Part shown: positions 1 to 12,582 of the stretch, one piece after another
Position numbering within the stretch: position 1 is the stretch's first letter
Layout of the letters: every line of letters starts with the position of its first letter
Source: Cylindrotheca closterium
Taxonomy: Eukaryota; Bacillariophyta; Bacillariophyceae; Bacillariales; Bacillariaceae
Reading direction: 5' to 3'
DNA: 64,000 bases
NCBI GenBank assembly: GCA_933822405.4
Contig: CAKOGP040001825.1
Span: forward strand, 186,001-250,000
Made by a program: the position numbers and the translations under genes
The notes under the pieces: model-generated
What the model saw: only the letters and a program-made list of their open reading frames with translations
Told to the model about the DNA's origin: nothing
Database searches by the model: none

Positions 1-3000
1 ACAGGCTCTTGGAAGGTGAAAAAGATGCCTGCTCAGCTCTAATGGAGTTACTTTATCGTCGAAATTCTGTTCTTGCCAAGAATGCGTTTTCATGTGTGAT
101 CTCATTCTGCATAGACATCATCGAAGAAGGACCGGGGGCAAGCCCATTGCGGAAGAAACAAGTAATGAATGCGACATCTTGCGCTTTCCAACTCTCGAAG
201 ACTGCTTTGACTTATGTTCACTCTCACATTGGCACAAATTCGACGGGATATTCATCTGCGACATACGATGAATATCGGCTACAAGAAATGGTAGAGGACT
301 TTCACCGATTGGAAGTGCTGCAGACAAAACACGGTATTTTTCTATCGTTTGTCGACTTGGATGATCCCAAAGTCCTTGTCGACAATGCAACAAGGTCCAT
401 GGAGCCACTGGTCGAATTATATGTTCAAGGCGACACGAAAAATTCAAGCACGGTTACAGCCAGAGCAAAACAAATCTGCTCGCTTCTGTCTGGTACATCG
501 AGGATTTCATTCAGTTCCCTTTGGCTTACTGCTGTTGGATCCTTAGCCTGTAAATTGGCCAAGAAAACGTTGGGTGTTCAATGTCTGGAGTTTCTTTCTG
601 ATACTGGTGTCCTAGAATCTATCAAAGACGATCTATCGTCTAGGTGCTGTTTGGCACTTGCGTTGACTTTCTGTGGAAAAGCATTGAAACAGCACGGATC
701 TTTTGACATCAAATCCCGAATGAAGTTTGTGGTGATTTCAAATTCATTACTCAGAGACCTCTCCATAACCCGCTGTTCCCCAGGACTTCTTGCTTCTGCA
801 ACGGCTACTGCAGAATTGTGCGACATGACGAGTCAGATTTTGGCTCGCGCCGATGAAGGTGTAGGCGAAGAGATTGATGAGTATCGCAAGATGTTGCACA
901 CATTCACGGACAGCAAAAATTTGTCCAACCCTTTCTTTACAAGCAACTCGATTACGAATGCAACTGATTCCGCCTCCACGCATCTGTCGCCGTTGCACCC
1001 TACGTGGTATGTTGGTGATGGTCTCCTCTTACCGCCCTCTGAAACACTGGAACGCGGACTAGAGTTCTGCAAGCGTTGCTTGGCAAAATCTTCCATGATC
1101 GATGCAGCAGCTAGCCTTTATGCTTTCCTTGAGGGCCGCGGAGCTCATTCCCTTGCTTTGAGATTGCTCACTTACTCGACTGTGATGGGAATGTGTCAAG
1201 TACAAGGGGATCGTCCAGATTTCCAACGATTGGAGGCTCTCGCAGCAACTCACACAAAAAGTCTTGTTGCATTGACTGAACGTTCATTGGGTGGCTCTGG
1301 CAATGGTATCCTTAGCGGGGTAGTAGACTCTCAACTTTCGGGGTCCTTTCTTTTGTGCCTTCCGCTGAAAAAGGCGTTCAAGGTAAGTGTCGTACTGGAA
1401 AAATGTATTCTGAATTGATGGAATAGCTGATATAAGTACCTTCTTTCAGGTATACAAATCTTCACTTCCGACAGCGATGTCAACTCGCAATTTTGAGCGA
1501 CTGATCAAGCTTGCAAGTATCGGTCAGGCGATTGGAACGAGTGGTATCCTTCTTCCTCCGGGAAATTCAAAGCTCGATAAGACTTGGAAACGGCAGCAGA
1601 AGTTTGTGTCACAGTGTCGCCAGTTGGCTCTGCGGGCAAAATGGTGGAAAAAGCTACAATCCTTTGAGGTGCAATTTGACCTTTATCGCTTTGAGCAAGG
1701 TAGCAGTGGATCAAAAGAAGAAGACAGAGGCAAAAACAAGTATCCTGAAACTTTGCTGCCTTCATTGATAAGCAAAATGACAGAAAAAGACATAAAGAGT
1801 GGAAGAATACTCCAAATTACAAGTGATTTTGCAGAAGCGTTTGGGCTATGCAAAGAAATTGCTACGAAGCGATACGTCGAATACTTGTTATGTCCAGTGG
1901 ATAGCTTAAAGGAGAAGAACGGAAGCAAAATTCGATCAAGCCTGTCAACTTTGCAAGCTCTCTCAGAAACTTTAATTCAACAGCTAGCAAGCCCTCTCGA
2001 TCGTCTCAAGATTTTGAGAGCCTGCTCTATCCGCCTCGAAGCATCCGCCAACTGTCAGGACTACGAGAGGCTCTCTATCGTCTTATTTCTATATCGAATG
2101 GAATTGAACTCTTTTCTTCGTACAGCAAATGAGAAACATGCACTCTATAAACCGGCTACGATTGAACTTGAATTGGTGGGTAGGAGGCTGGAAGCGCTGG
2201 CATTACTTTCATCTTTCATGCAAGTTGAAAATAAGCAACAGAGACCTACGATGGATAGTCTCTTCAGACCTCTTCCATTGGCTTTGGACCAAATGGATCC
2301 CAATGCATCCAAAGTACCTAGGATAAGCATCCTTGGCGGACAAGAAGATGGTGCTTTTGATCCTCTGCGTCCACTTGAAGACATATTGATTTCAAGCTGC
2401 GACAAAGCTCTCTCGACTCTTTCATCACTTTGCCCATTGCTGGGAGTTCCAACAGGCTACTTACACGCAAGGTCTTTGATTTTGAGATTCAAAAAGTCAA
2501 AGTTGGAAGGGGTCTCGTACCCTTCGTTTGAAGGTGATGTTTTGCCGGTCCTCCAGAAACTGAAGTCCGCAGATGATATGGCTGATTTAGCGGAATGGTG
2601 CTCCAAACAATACACTTTTGAAGATGAGGACAAGCTGCGAAGTCTTGATCGCGCGAAGAACTTTGCGATACAAGCATCCATTGATGCAGAGAAAAAATCT
2701 TCTACCTTAAGTTCTCAACACGAATTTGAAGCTCTGGAACGGCTCAAACGTATCCGAAGCGCCAAGGAGCTCCTAGTAGACAGATTGGCGATTAATGCAA
2801 TTCTCAATACGGTTGGTATCAATTCAGAGAGCTTCTGTACTCTATCAAACATTATTGACGATTTAATGAAACGACTTGATGAACAGGTCTGGAGCAAGTC
2901 CAAGTTTGACCCAGAGAGGTTTGTTGAAATTTTCTTGACAGAGGCTTCCCTTCTCTCTGCAGAGGCAAGCCTCTGCAACCAAAGGGCACTTTCCATTGCA

Positions 3001-4758
3001 AAGTTCCGGAAACTGTGCTGTCTAGTACATCAAGCTTGCAAATCTGTTGCCGAGAGGTATTCACATGTTCATGTTGGCACCACGATTCAAAAGTTAGCAA
3101 AACAGTGGCTAGCGCACGGCGACAATTCGATCTCCAGCGAGGATACTAGAGTACTTTGTGATGGTACAGTAACCACCAGCTTTGCTAAAAATGACGCTGT
3201 GCTCCCTCTCTTCCCAGACATCATGCAGGATGAAGAGGATACAATGAATTTCGTTATGGATCTTTCTAGCCTGAAAGGGGAGACTGTCTGGTCAGCAAAC
3301 ATTGGACCGAGTCAGAATTCTGAACTTGAGGAAAAGAAGTACACCTCAGAAGAGGAGCCGAGCAGCCTCAAATTCCCTGGCTCATCAAGCGAAATTTCAG
3401 ATTTCAACAGTCGAAGAACCGCATTACGCATAGCTTTTGTGATGGCTTTTACCGATGGTTACGAAGCCGACGAAGGCCACCAAGACACAGCCAAGGAGAA
3501 TAAGGAATCAAACTCTAACAAGAGTTTTAATACACAAGGGCAGAAGCAAAAGGGCAAAAAAGGTTTGCTTTCAAAAATTGGACAAAGTGAAAGTGAAAAG
3601 CGTTGTGTTAGTGTCATTGAGCATAGCCGAGATCTCCTTCGAGTTGTTTTTGCTAAACCAGGAAGCTCAGACGCCTTGGCTACAGGTTCCTTTGACGGGC
3701 AAAATACAGTCACTTTTGCAATGAGACATCGTGCATTAAGAGCTGCTTCAATTCTCTGTCCACAGCAGGCATTGGAAGATGTGGTAGACGAAGAAAGCTT
3801 CCTTACTGCTGGCACGGCAAGCTCTTTGAAAAAATGTTCATTTGCTGCATATGTCGCCAAAGAGATCGAAGAGTTGGGCTTGCCACTTCCTCATTCAGAT
3901 CTATCTCAATTGAGCACTATAAATTTTCCTTCCTATGCTCGCACTCTCTGGCGACACCATCGCGACAACAGAACAATCAAAGGGAGGTTGCTTCTACTAA
4001 TTGCGGAAATGTATTTGAAAGAACCAGTTCAAGACTACGGCTTCCTGTCGACTGTCCTATTGGAGGTCGAGAAGTCAAGCCTTCCTCGATCTCTCCTCCT
4101 TATCCTGGAGTCTGCAAGCCAGTATCTTGAAAGGATGGATAGCGGAAACGTTGATTCTTTCTTTTCACATATTGGTCGAGAAATCATGCAATGCATGCGA
4201 TCGCTTGAGGAAATGATTGGCTTGGAGCACAAGCGGCTTCACGACACAAAAGATGAAAGTCAAGTACAACTCCAAGATGCTCTTGCGACGTCAAAGCGTA
4301 TGAGTGCCTTGATGAAATATTTCTCTCATGGGTCAGAGGGCCAGCAGTTCCTTCTACAATATGTCGAGTCCCAAATCCTTCTGAGCGAAGAAGCTACAAG
4401 CAAAATTGAAAAGAAGGAGTTGCTGAGTAATGCGTTCAGTCTATTGAAGTTTCTAAATGACAGCAAAAGTACTCAACAACTAGCAGACGACATTCGTGCT
4501 CAGGTTGGGGCTTCATTCATCCTCCCACGGCTCGAATGCTTGGAAAGAAAATCAAAACCCATACCTCCGAATGGAGTAATCGAACCAGTGACTACAGTCA
4601 ATAAAGAAATTCCGGACTGTATCAAGTCCGCAAGAGGAGATGCCCCAGAAACGAATAATCCTACAAGCGGCGAGAACATATATACTTCAAGTCTGCCTAT
4701 ACTACCTTTGTGGAACATGCGAGCTCAAGAAGATTGTCAAGAATCAAATCGACAGTAG
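1..4758 (+). CDS. Large alpha-helical protein, 5'-partial; NBAS/Sec39- or KNTC1/Rod-like (tentative)
   Basis: The gene enters the window already open. Two exons are visible, 1-1382 and 1450-4758, separated by a 67-bp GT-AG intron (donor GTAAGT, acceptor TTTCAG) that keeps phase 0. About 1,560 residues are visible. They are almost wholly helical, with no catalytic motif, signal peptide or membrane span. A stretch around 2570-2700 (residues reading DLAEWCSKQY, then KLRSLDRAKNFA) resembles my memory of the Sec39/NBAS family, and the overall build also fits KNTC1/Rod. Those two are related tethering or checkpoint scaffolds of the NRZ and RZZ complexes. A Lys/Ser/Glu-rich low-complexity linker lies near 3450-3600. 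The stop at 4756-4758 lies inside the antisense end of CPSF1. The gene itself is secure; its family is a weak inference. Confidence 0.6.
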
Positions 4759-7700
4759 ATCCAATTGCACTGGCAATTTCTTCCTGATGAGAAATTGGTA
4801 GATCAATGAACCTTGTCACTAGATCGCCATCAATAACTCCCTTCTTTCTTTCATTTTGGCGGCACCCACCTCTCCTCGGGGTCCTTCTGTATAGCCTCCA
4901 TGCACGTTGACTCAGAGAACAATCACTCTCTAATGCGTTGACCATGACACTCTGCAATGCAGTCAATCGCCAATATATTGGTTCACTCAACGGAACAATC
5001 GCTCCGTAGCCTCCATCGCTTGTGCCGAAGTGAACTCCTAGTCGTTGATCATCATCGCTTTTTCCGTAAAGCTTGTCTTGTTGCTTCAGAGCTGCAAGTG
5101 AACTTGATGGGGTCGAACTGTTCACCAGAAGACTAGACCTACAAAAGTAACTCTGAAGATCCGTTGTCTGGGATCCAAGATGAAAGTCTGCCCTACAGAC
5201 GAGCCTGTTACCACCTCTTGCCGCTGCATCTCCAGGGGCATACTGGAAAAATTGCAAATTCTCCCTGTCATCATGGCAAACAATGTCAAGAGATCCACCC
5301 CGGCTCAACAGCCCTGAAGCATAAACAGGAATGGGGTCATAGTCTTTCGCCAGTAAGGTTAAACTCTTGTCAGACTCTCTCCAAATTAGAAAGTATAACG
5401 AGTCGTACGCGTCACTCAAAACCATAAAGTTTTTGAAGAGCTTTGTATCCGAAATTGACATTGTCGCCCTAAAAAATCCAACTTGAGTCAGCTTATCTGC
5501 ACCCCATTGTTCAACGTTAATATCAGCTCCAGCAGCGATAACGAGGCGACTCTTTCCTTCACTAATGAGGCAGCTCAAGGATGTCACGGGTCCATGGAAT
5601 ATAGTCTTCTCATACACAAAGTTAAGTTCTGGTTGGGCATTGGAGGACCTGCTCACGTTTTGTTTCAACTCAAAGAGAAGCACTCGACCCTTTCCACTGA
5701 CATCTTCACCATCCTTGTCAACAATAGCGGTTCCAATCGCAATAAATGGTCGGGTCTCCAGGTCTTCTTCGGAGATTGATGTATCATTTACTGTTCCAGG
5801 TACCTCTGTAAACTAATCAAAAGTGAAATTAGTGGTACGAGACGCTCCGGTAATATACAAACTTGTCCAATCTTACCTCGCTCAGGTTCAAAACTTGCAT
5901 CGTCATTGCATGCTCATGCTGTTCGAGTTCGTAAGAATCCATCACGACCCAACCAGCTGATGGATCTACTATCCATAGAGAATGGGTGCTACTCGGAATT
6001 GGCGGAGCACCGCCAAGTTTTGTGTCTACTTGGAAACAGTCTTCACGTTCGATCTCTTCCACCCATTCTTGCTCCATATCAAAACCTCCTAGATCAGCTT
6101 CTACTTGTCGCTTAATCATGGCGTTTTCTTTCTCCTCGGCTATTCGCTGCCGTTCTTCTGCACTTAAGCCGTCTGTATTCAAAAGGCTAAGATCTGATTC
6201 ATTTTCTCTGGATATCATAACTGCATATAGCGGTTTTGAGCCTGTACCCTCGATCAACTGAATTCGCCTCACCGTAACTCCGAGAGGTATTTTTTGAACA
6301 AAAATGCCTCCTCCAGGAATCAATCCATGCGATGAGGAAAGATCCAACAAACTGTAGACAAAAGTGTTAGAGATTCAAAACACCAGAAAGGAGGATACCC
6401 CAAAGGATACTTGCCTGTCGAAAACAGTGATGCGTTGACTGCCTACTCGACCAACTCGTTCATGGAGAGTCATAAATCCCCAATCCAATCCTGGAGCAGC
6501 TTGCTACGTCAATAGAATATAAAACGTTAGTGTCCGAGAGGCCGACTTACAATGCTTGCATTCTAGATTTGACCTACCAAAAGTCCAGAGCAAAATCCGG
6601 TTACAGGCCTTGGACTAGCACCAGCCGGAGCAGCATGCCTAGATCGATGACATAGCATCATTGGTCGACCCCGTTCAGCGACGAACCAGGCAGGTCTAGA
6701 AACAGCAGCGAACAATCCATCTTGACCAGAGAGGTTTTGAAAGGCAAACAGCCGGTTGTAGCGGAATTGTTGTTTGCCCTCGTCACGCTGAGACACCATG
6801 CGATGTCGGCGAAGTTTGGTGAGGTGCTTTCCTTGTTCTCGACTTGGTCTGGTGATGTGCTTCGTTGGAACTCTAGTGAATGATTCCACAGTCTTCGTTC
6901 GACGAGACAGCTCTGCACTGTACAGAAGTGTGTCTCCATGGTTTGTTTCTATTGCAAGGCAAAAGATACGCGAGGCATCAAACTTTCCTTTTGTTTTGCT
7001 CGAGGGACCACAGAAGAAAAACCTGATCTCGCTTGCAGAGACGGTGTGAGAACGCGGCAACCTAGGAACTGTGATGCCTTGCAGTTCGGAAACACCATGG
7101 CTTGCTCCGAAGGCAACAAAAAGTGGCGAAGCCTCTTTATCTGAAAAAACATCTGATACCGAATAGATTTCCAGCTTGCCAGACTGCCTACATATCGCTA
7201 CGAGGGACACAAATTCTTCAGGAGTGCCATATTCAGGAGTGCCATCGTCTTTCTGTGCAGGCCTCCTGCTCTGTTCATCATGTTCATCGTTCGAACTGCC
7301 ATACAACCCCTCATCATCGTCGTCATCATCGCTAACAGCACTATTGTCAGTCATCTGAAGCTCTTTGTCACTTGGATCTGACGTATGGAGCGAAAATGCC
7401 CCTTTTGGCGCATGGAAAACGTCCATAGACACGACGTTGCCTCGTGAGTAGAAGGCTGCTTCTTCGTCTTCATTGCTTTCGCTATCGATATCCATCCCCA
7501 ATTCAGCGTCGAAGTTTCTTGTTTCGAAGGCACCTTCGTTGCTAAACCTGAACAACTTTGAGCCACCCGAGAAAAAAGTGCATGCGATTAGCACTTCTGT
7601 ACCCATCGTATCTTTGCAGAACGGTGTCAACGAAGAGACTACCTCATCATTTGGTATCGACATGTCAAAATTAAATTTCACGCTCAATTGACCTGAGCCT

Positions 7701-9904
7701 TCACTCAGGAGGAGGCAGCTATATGTCATAGATGCGTTTTCGTTTGGTATTCCAAGAACGACAAAGAAGTCTTGGGAAGCGATCTCGCCAGCCGTCAAGA
7801 GCACAGAACTATTAATGCTCAATGATTGAAGTGCATCTGCTGTGCACCATTGTTCCAAATCAATTTCTTTCAGTACCGCATTGTCCTGCTGGACTTGCTC
7901 AGCCTCGTCGACTTTCACGCTACTATTCGCCCCAGAGGATTCCTCTAAACGAAGGAAACGCATACCAACCTCCATACTTAGAACTACTAAGCGATGCGCC
8001 GGGAGACTAAACATCGCAGAAGTACTAACGCAATCTTCTTCCGCTACAATGCTTCTGTCATCTCTTCCAGGAGTTGTTAAGAGCGCCAACCCACCGCTAG
8101 ATCCATAACCACAAGGAAAAATGTATCCTGTTGCACCTAGCGAGGGTGTCTTTTCTTCCAGTACAATCTCCTCCTCTGTTGTTGGCGTAATGGCCTCAGA
8201 AAGGGGCCCTGTACATCCAGATCCTAGTGGTCCCAGTGCAGTCAGAGAATCAAGGACTGTCAGCGAGCGAGCGAGGAATAGCCGACTCAATCTAGCACGC
8301 TTTCTCTCTTGTATGGACAGCGAATCGGTATATTCATCATCGCTGGCTGGGATTAAGGTAGGACTGCCATCTGTCGTTGTTGGAGCAGCGTATAAAGCCT
8401 CTTCCTCGGCTTCAAGTATCATGTCGTACTCGGAACTCTCGCCTTCCCCAGGCATTGCTGAAACAGAGTACGGCTCGAGCTTTGGATGTACTATCGAGTC
8501 TCCTTCCAATGCATCAGCCACAGACGTCGTCTCAAGTGCAAAGCCAAGCAGAGAGGAATCCCCGAGACGACTTCCAGCAAACAATAGCCCCGTGTCCATA
8601 ACACTGAGCTTCGACTTGTCGATCCCAGAGAGCTTTCCTTCCAAGACCTTACTACTAATGACTTTGCCTAGGGGCCAGCATGTCAAATTCTCAATTTGCC
8701 CAAGTGCTCCTATGTTCGTGTACAGCGGAAGCAGAGACCAAGAATCGGTGTATTGCAAAAGGTAAACTTGCCCGTGTCGCAAGACACAGAAACCAGCCTT
8801 ATCAGTCACAAAAGAAATTTTTGCACCGTCCAAGGCAATGGCAAGTTTTGGAAAAGGCCACGGATTCGGGGTTACTGTGATTTCCGAGGGCACAGAGGCT
8901 TTGACCCATCCATTCACAGCGAGGCACTGTTGAATTTGCCCCGTATTACCTACAGCAAGCATGGAGTTTGCACAATGGACAAGACACCCATTGCTAGTTG
9001 GATATACCTGCAATGCATCTGCTGGTACTTGTGTCGACCAAAGAATCGCTGAACGACAATGGCTCACGGTCAACGCAATTGACGAAAGTATCATTCCATG
9101 TCTCGTACCGCCCGATTCACGACCTAATCGACCTGGCCATGCTCGACCCCCGGATAGAGGATTGGAATGTAAGACTACCATGGTAGGTTCCAAGTAACCT
9201 GGCAAAAATGCTGTGCCCAAGATATCCCCAAATCCTGATACGATTGATTGATTCAAATCTCTATTCCCAGAGCCAAGGACATTTGCACCCGCTGATTCAT
9301 CCAGGGTAGCAGCTGACAAGCTTTGAAGTGGCAACACATAAGGTTCCTCATTTATCGATTGCCAGCCTGCTGCTTGCGTGTACTTTAATTGCAAGCATGC
9401 CATCGACACGCCGCCTCCAAGGGTTACCACGACTGTGGCAGTGTTGGATGGATTCTGTAGCAGGGTTGCCTGCAGATCTTGTTCTAAAGGCGCCACAGAA
9501 CCATATGAGAGCTCCTGTAATGGTAATGTCAAGTCGAGCAGCGTTGTTCCAAGGAGGAGCTTTTCGCTTGATTTTTTGACAGACACAACTGCCAAACGTG
9601 GAAGGCCCGAGAAACCGAGCAGTAGCGAATCGCTGTGATTTCGGTTTGGATTCTTCAATGTCTCTATGAAGCAAACATTTCCATAGAGGTTTGGGAAACT
9701 TTCAAGGAACAGTAGCTTCCCGGTGGCTTGGTCGATCGAAAAAATTGTCAGAGTTGATCCCTGGGCTGTCACCAAGTTTGGCACATCATTCTCGGTTTCA
9801 GCGTCAATACTGGCCCACGTCGAAAACTCGCAGCCTCCACTGCCCTCCCATATCGATAAGTAGCAAGGATGAACAGGGCGTGAGTTGGGTGCCCTTCTTG
9901 CCAT
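4697..9904 (-). CDS. CPSF1: Cleavage and polyadenylation specificity factor subunit 1 (CPSF160)
   Basis: This encodes the large beta-propeller scaffold of the pre-mRNA 3'-end processing complex, which acts in the nucleus. Four exons read on the minus strand: 9904-6578, 6503-6415, 6351-5877 and 5812-4697, giving 1,668 aa. The C-terminal CPSF_A region is clear: residues such as GPVTSLSC, NFMVLSDAYDSLYFLIW and RADFHLGSQT match CPSF1 rather than DDB1 or SF3B3. The final IGSTVDLILDNLLE matches the conserved end of the family, so the stop is right. An Asp-rich run lies in the middle (near 7300). Intron 2 (6414-6352) starts with GC, not GT, and only this choice keeps frame. Introns are 59-74 bp long. 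The 3' end overlaps the converging upstream gene. Confidence 0.93.
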
Positions 9905-10480
9905 TGTGTTCTATCGATTGTTACGTCGGTAGTTGTTGGGTGTACCAGGACTTGATTGTCACCGCTCGGATACTGTTTTTTTCCCGATCTTGGACGGACG
10001 TCGACAGACGGAAAAGAATCTTCAGTTCAAGAACTAGTTGTGAAAAGCAACTTGCACAAGGTTTGAGGTTTTGAGTTTGAAGTGAGATCTGAAAGCATGA
10101 GCACAGCAACCTACAAGTGATACCCTTTGAACGCTTCGCTAGGCCCTCTCGAAGAAACTATCGGATACCTTTGTTGCTTTCAGCGCTTTCCACAGTCCTG
10201 TTCCAGCATGATTGTTGTTGGCGGATGGCTGGAGGAGACTCATTGTGATCGATTTCGGCCGCAGCGTTCGTCAGAACTATATCTATTTGGTGGCCCGGAT
10301 AGTGTCACGGCGCTACCAATGGCTGTTTTTAGGGTAGTGGAAGTTTATCCTTTGAGGTCGGAATGTTGCATTAAGACCTTACAGTACAGTACAGTACAGT
10401 ACAGTAGGTATCGGAAGTGATCAGGAAAGTTTTTTTGTAGAATATATTTGATCCCATAATTTGGATTGTTTGGCAGCTAA
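9905..10480. other. Intergenic: CPSF1 upstream region and (ACAGT)n microsatellite
   Basis: No convincing coding sequence is seen. The part next to 9904 should hold the CPSF1 promoter and 5' leader. A microsatellite of five ACAGT units occupies 10381-10405. The 75 bases after it are AT-rich and lead into the first tRNA-Glu gene. Confidence 0.6.
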
Positions 10481-10552
10481 TCCGGTATGATGTAGGTGGT
10501 TAGCATACTTGCCTTTCACGCAGGATACCGGGGTTCGAGTCCCCGTACCGGA
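10481..10552 (+). tRNA. tRNA-Glu(UUC), copy 1
   Basis: A 72-nt cloverleaf can be folded by eye. The acceptor stem is TCCGGTA/TACCGGA. The D stem is ATG/CAT, the anticodon stem CTTGC/GCAGG and the T stem CGGGG/CCCCG around TTCGAGT. The anticodon loop CTTTCAC carries TTC, which reads GAA (Glu). No intron is present, and CCA is not encoded. A short T run (TTTT) 5 nt downstream suits Pol III termination. The next copy starts only 39 bp after it. Confidence 0.95.
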
Positions 10553-10591
10553 AGCTTCTTTTGCCTGATTGGGCGTCAGCACGTTAAACAA

Positions 10592-10663
10592 TCCGGTATG
10601 ATGTAGGTGGTTAGCATACTTGCCTTTCACGCAGGATACCGGGGTTCGAGTCCCCGTACCGGA
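10592..10663 (+). tRNA. tRNA-Glu(UUC), copy 2
   Basis: The 72-nt sequence is identical to copy 1 (anticodon TTC). It begins the left arm of the inverted repeat. Its immediate 3' flank has only TTT and TT runs, not the four Ts behind the other copies, so Pol III termination may be weaker or further downstream. Confidence 0.94.
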
Positions 10664-10911
10664 AGCTTGTTGGTTTGCCTTTGAAACGACTTCTCTCGAT
10701 GATTATGTAGCAGGTCAATTTTAAAGCTTTCGATACCTTTATTATTATTACTGTTGCCCAAGCTTGGTGACTGTACAAGTTATTTGAACTGCTTGAGACT
10801 ACAAGTAATTTTCATTATAGTATGCACATTTGTTGTGTTGACTCGTGATTTGACCCAAATAAAAGTAGCTGGGAGCTACAGTCTAGAGTGGGCGTCAGCA
10901 GGTTAAAACAA
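10592..10911 (+). repeat. Left arm of about 318-bp inverted repeat: tRNA-Glu plus spacer
   Basis: This arm contains tRNA-Glu copy 2 and about 246 bp of spacer ending GGGCGTCAGC...TTAAAACAA. Its reverse complement reappears at 12845-13161 with about ten differences by eye. The tRNA part is identical. Both arms and copy 1 look like members of a head-to-tail unit (tRNA plus spacer, about 317 bp): the spacer end sits directly against the 5' end of the next tRNA at 10591/10592 and at 12844/12845. Confidence 0.92.
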
Positions 10912-12486
10912 AAAGCGGGGAGAGAGAGACCGCTAACGTATGCGGTGCATAACGTTGGAGAGAAACCAGAACCCTTGACACATAGGTAACCAAAACAGAA
11001 CAGTAGTATTTTGCCTGCATGTGCCAATCTAGATACTATGCTGGTACTATACTGGTACAAGTTGTATAAGTACAGGTATGTAGGTTTGCAGAGTGTTGAA
11101 CATCCCCTTTTACTAGCTAGATGTCGTCTGTGTATTCAATTTTGAATTTGGACTATTTCTGTTCTTCCTCATCAAACGAATCGACTCACTCGATCACTTT
11201 ACATCAAACTCAAACGAAACCAGTGGCAATGGCACTTCGATGTTGGATTGTGGCTTCCCAATATACTTGTTGGAAAATTGACAAATTTCAGACTATTAGA
11301 TAATGTATATCCAAGTATAGATTCCAGAATTACGTATACTCGATTTGCCAAATTGAGCTAATTTGTGCAGAAAGTCGATTTGGCAGTTTTCGTGATGGGA
11401 CAAAGAATGGATTGCAGAGAAGCCTACAATAACTTTCAAGCCATAGTTTTCACTACCAATATGTAGTAAATACATCTAATTCAAAGTCTTAAATGTGATG
11501 TGGTAGCCTAGACGCCAATTTAAAAAGACAGCAGAGAAAGAAAACTGCAACAAAATCGATTTTCGGAAACCACAAAATTGCCATTTTCGTAGCCCCAAGG
11601 CATATTTCGCCACTTCTTTTGGCTTCACCATGTCCCACCAACCCATGAGAGCAGATTCCAGGACCATTTATACACCATTCGTTGAATGGAGCTTATTTGA
11701 GCACTAGGACCATAGTCAGATTGTGTCACCGTCAAAAATCAATGCAAAACTCATTTTGCTACCAGTTATTCCACTGTGCCAAAATATCCCCATTTGTTTT
11801 GATGTTGGGTGATGACAAAGGAAAAACGTACAGTAAAACCTTGTTGTCTGAAAATTAATTGAATTGTGTGCGAAAACAGGCACGTAAACGATCGCTAGCA
11901 TCGCCAAGGAACTTTTTCATCTTGCAAAAGACACATACTACCTCTTTTGTTGGTGTTCAACAAGAATGCTGGATGCAATAAGTCCCTAAACAATTGAGAC
12001 AAGGAGAGCAGAAAGATCCTGAAAGGAATAGGAGACATTGCCAGATCCCTGGCCAAGTATGCCTATGGAAGAAAGGTCAGTTCCAATATTGCCAAATCCA
12101 TTCTCAAATATGTTTTCTACAAGATTTTTGAGCAGTACTATATCTGGGGGATTCCGTTGATGAGCAAGACAGGGATATCTGTTGGTGAATTTCATCAAGG
12201 ACTTCAAACTCCTCATTAATAAGGTTGTTGCTTCTTGCTTGGAAAATAGCATCATTGCCATTATGTGTCCCAGCTTTGTCAATTTCCATCAGATCCATTG
12301 TTCAAAAAATGGGCAACTCTCATTTGAATGAGAGTGGGAACTCAAACTCTCATTCATTCACACACTCCAATAATCTTTTTGGAACTGATACCAGTACGCG
12401 GGTTTCGTCCCGCGTCGAAGACATGCAGGCCCGCATTAAATTGACGCAATCCGCGTCAGTTGACGCGGAATTGGCGATAAACTGAC
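10912..12486. other. Unassigned DNA between the tRNA-Glu inverted repeats
   Basis: About 1.6 kb of AT-rich sequence has no ORF that resembles a known protein. A minus-strand ORF at 12282-11986 (98 codons) lacks recognisable motifs and could be a decayed fragment. A near-perfect palindrome with 9-bp arms lies at 12316-12335. From about 12398 the composition shifts to GCGTC-rich DNA leading into the 21-bp array. No transposase, reverse transcriptase or clear terminal repeat of a known class was seen. Confidence 0.5.
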
Positions 12487-12582
12487 GCAACTCTGCGTCA
12501 AACTAACGCAACTCCGCGTCAAACTAACGCAACTCCGCGTCAAACCAACGCAACTCCGCGTCAAACTAACGCAACTCGCGTC
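12487..12582. repeat. 21-bp tandem repeat array, GCGTC/GACGC rich
   Basis: Four full 21-bp units (12487-12507, 12508-12528, 12529-12549, 12550-12570) and a partial fifth are present, consensus GCAACTCCGCGTCAAACTAAC except for the last base step. Units differ by one base each. Each unit carries GCGT and ACGC in opposite orientation, so it can form a short hairpin. Related GACGC and GCGTC words continue on both sides (about 12398-12620). Confidence 0.9.

Noticed and set aside
8121..8765. 214-codon plus-strand ORF inside CPSF1
   Set aside because: It is antisense to a strongly supported exon, is Ser-rich in the way reverse-complemented acidic coding often is, and has no family resemblance.
11986..12282. 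98-codon minus-strand ORF in the tRNA island
   Set aside because: No motif, no splice context, and a second overlapping frame is equally long. At best a decayed fragment, so it is mentioned only in the region entry.
12487..12582. CRISPR-like array
   Set aside because: The 21-bp units are directly adjacent with no unique spacers, in a eukaryotic nuclear context.
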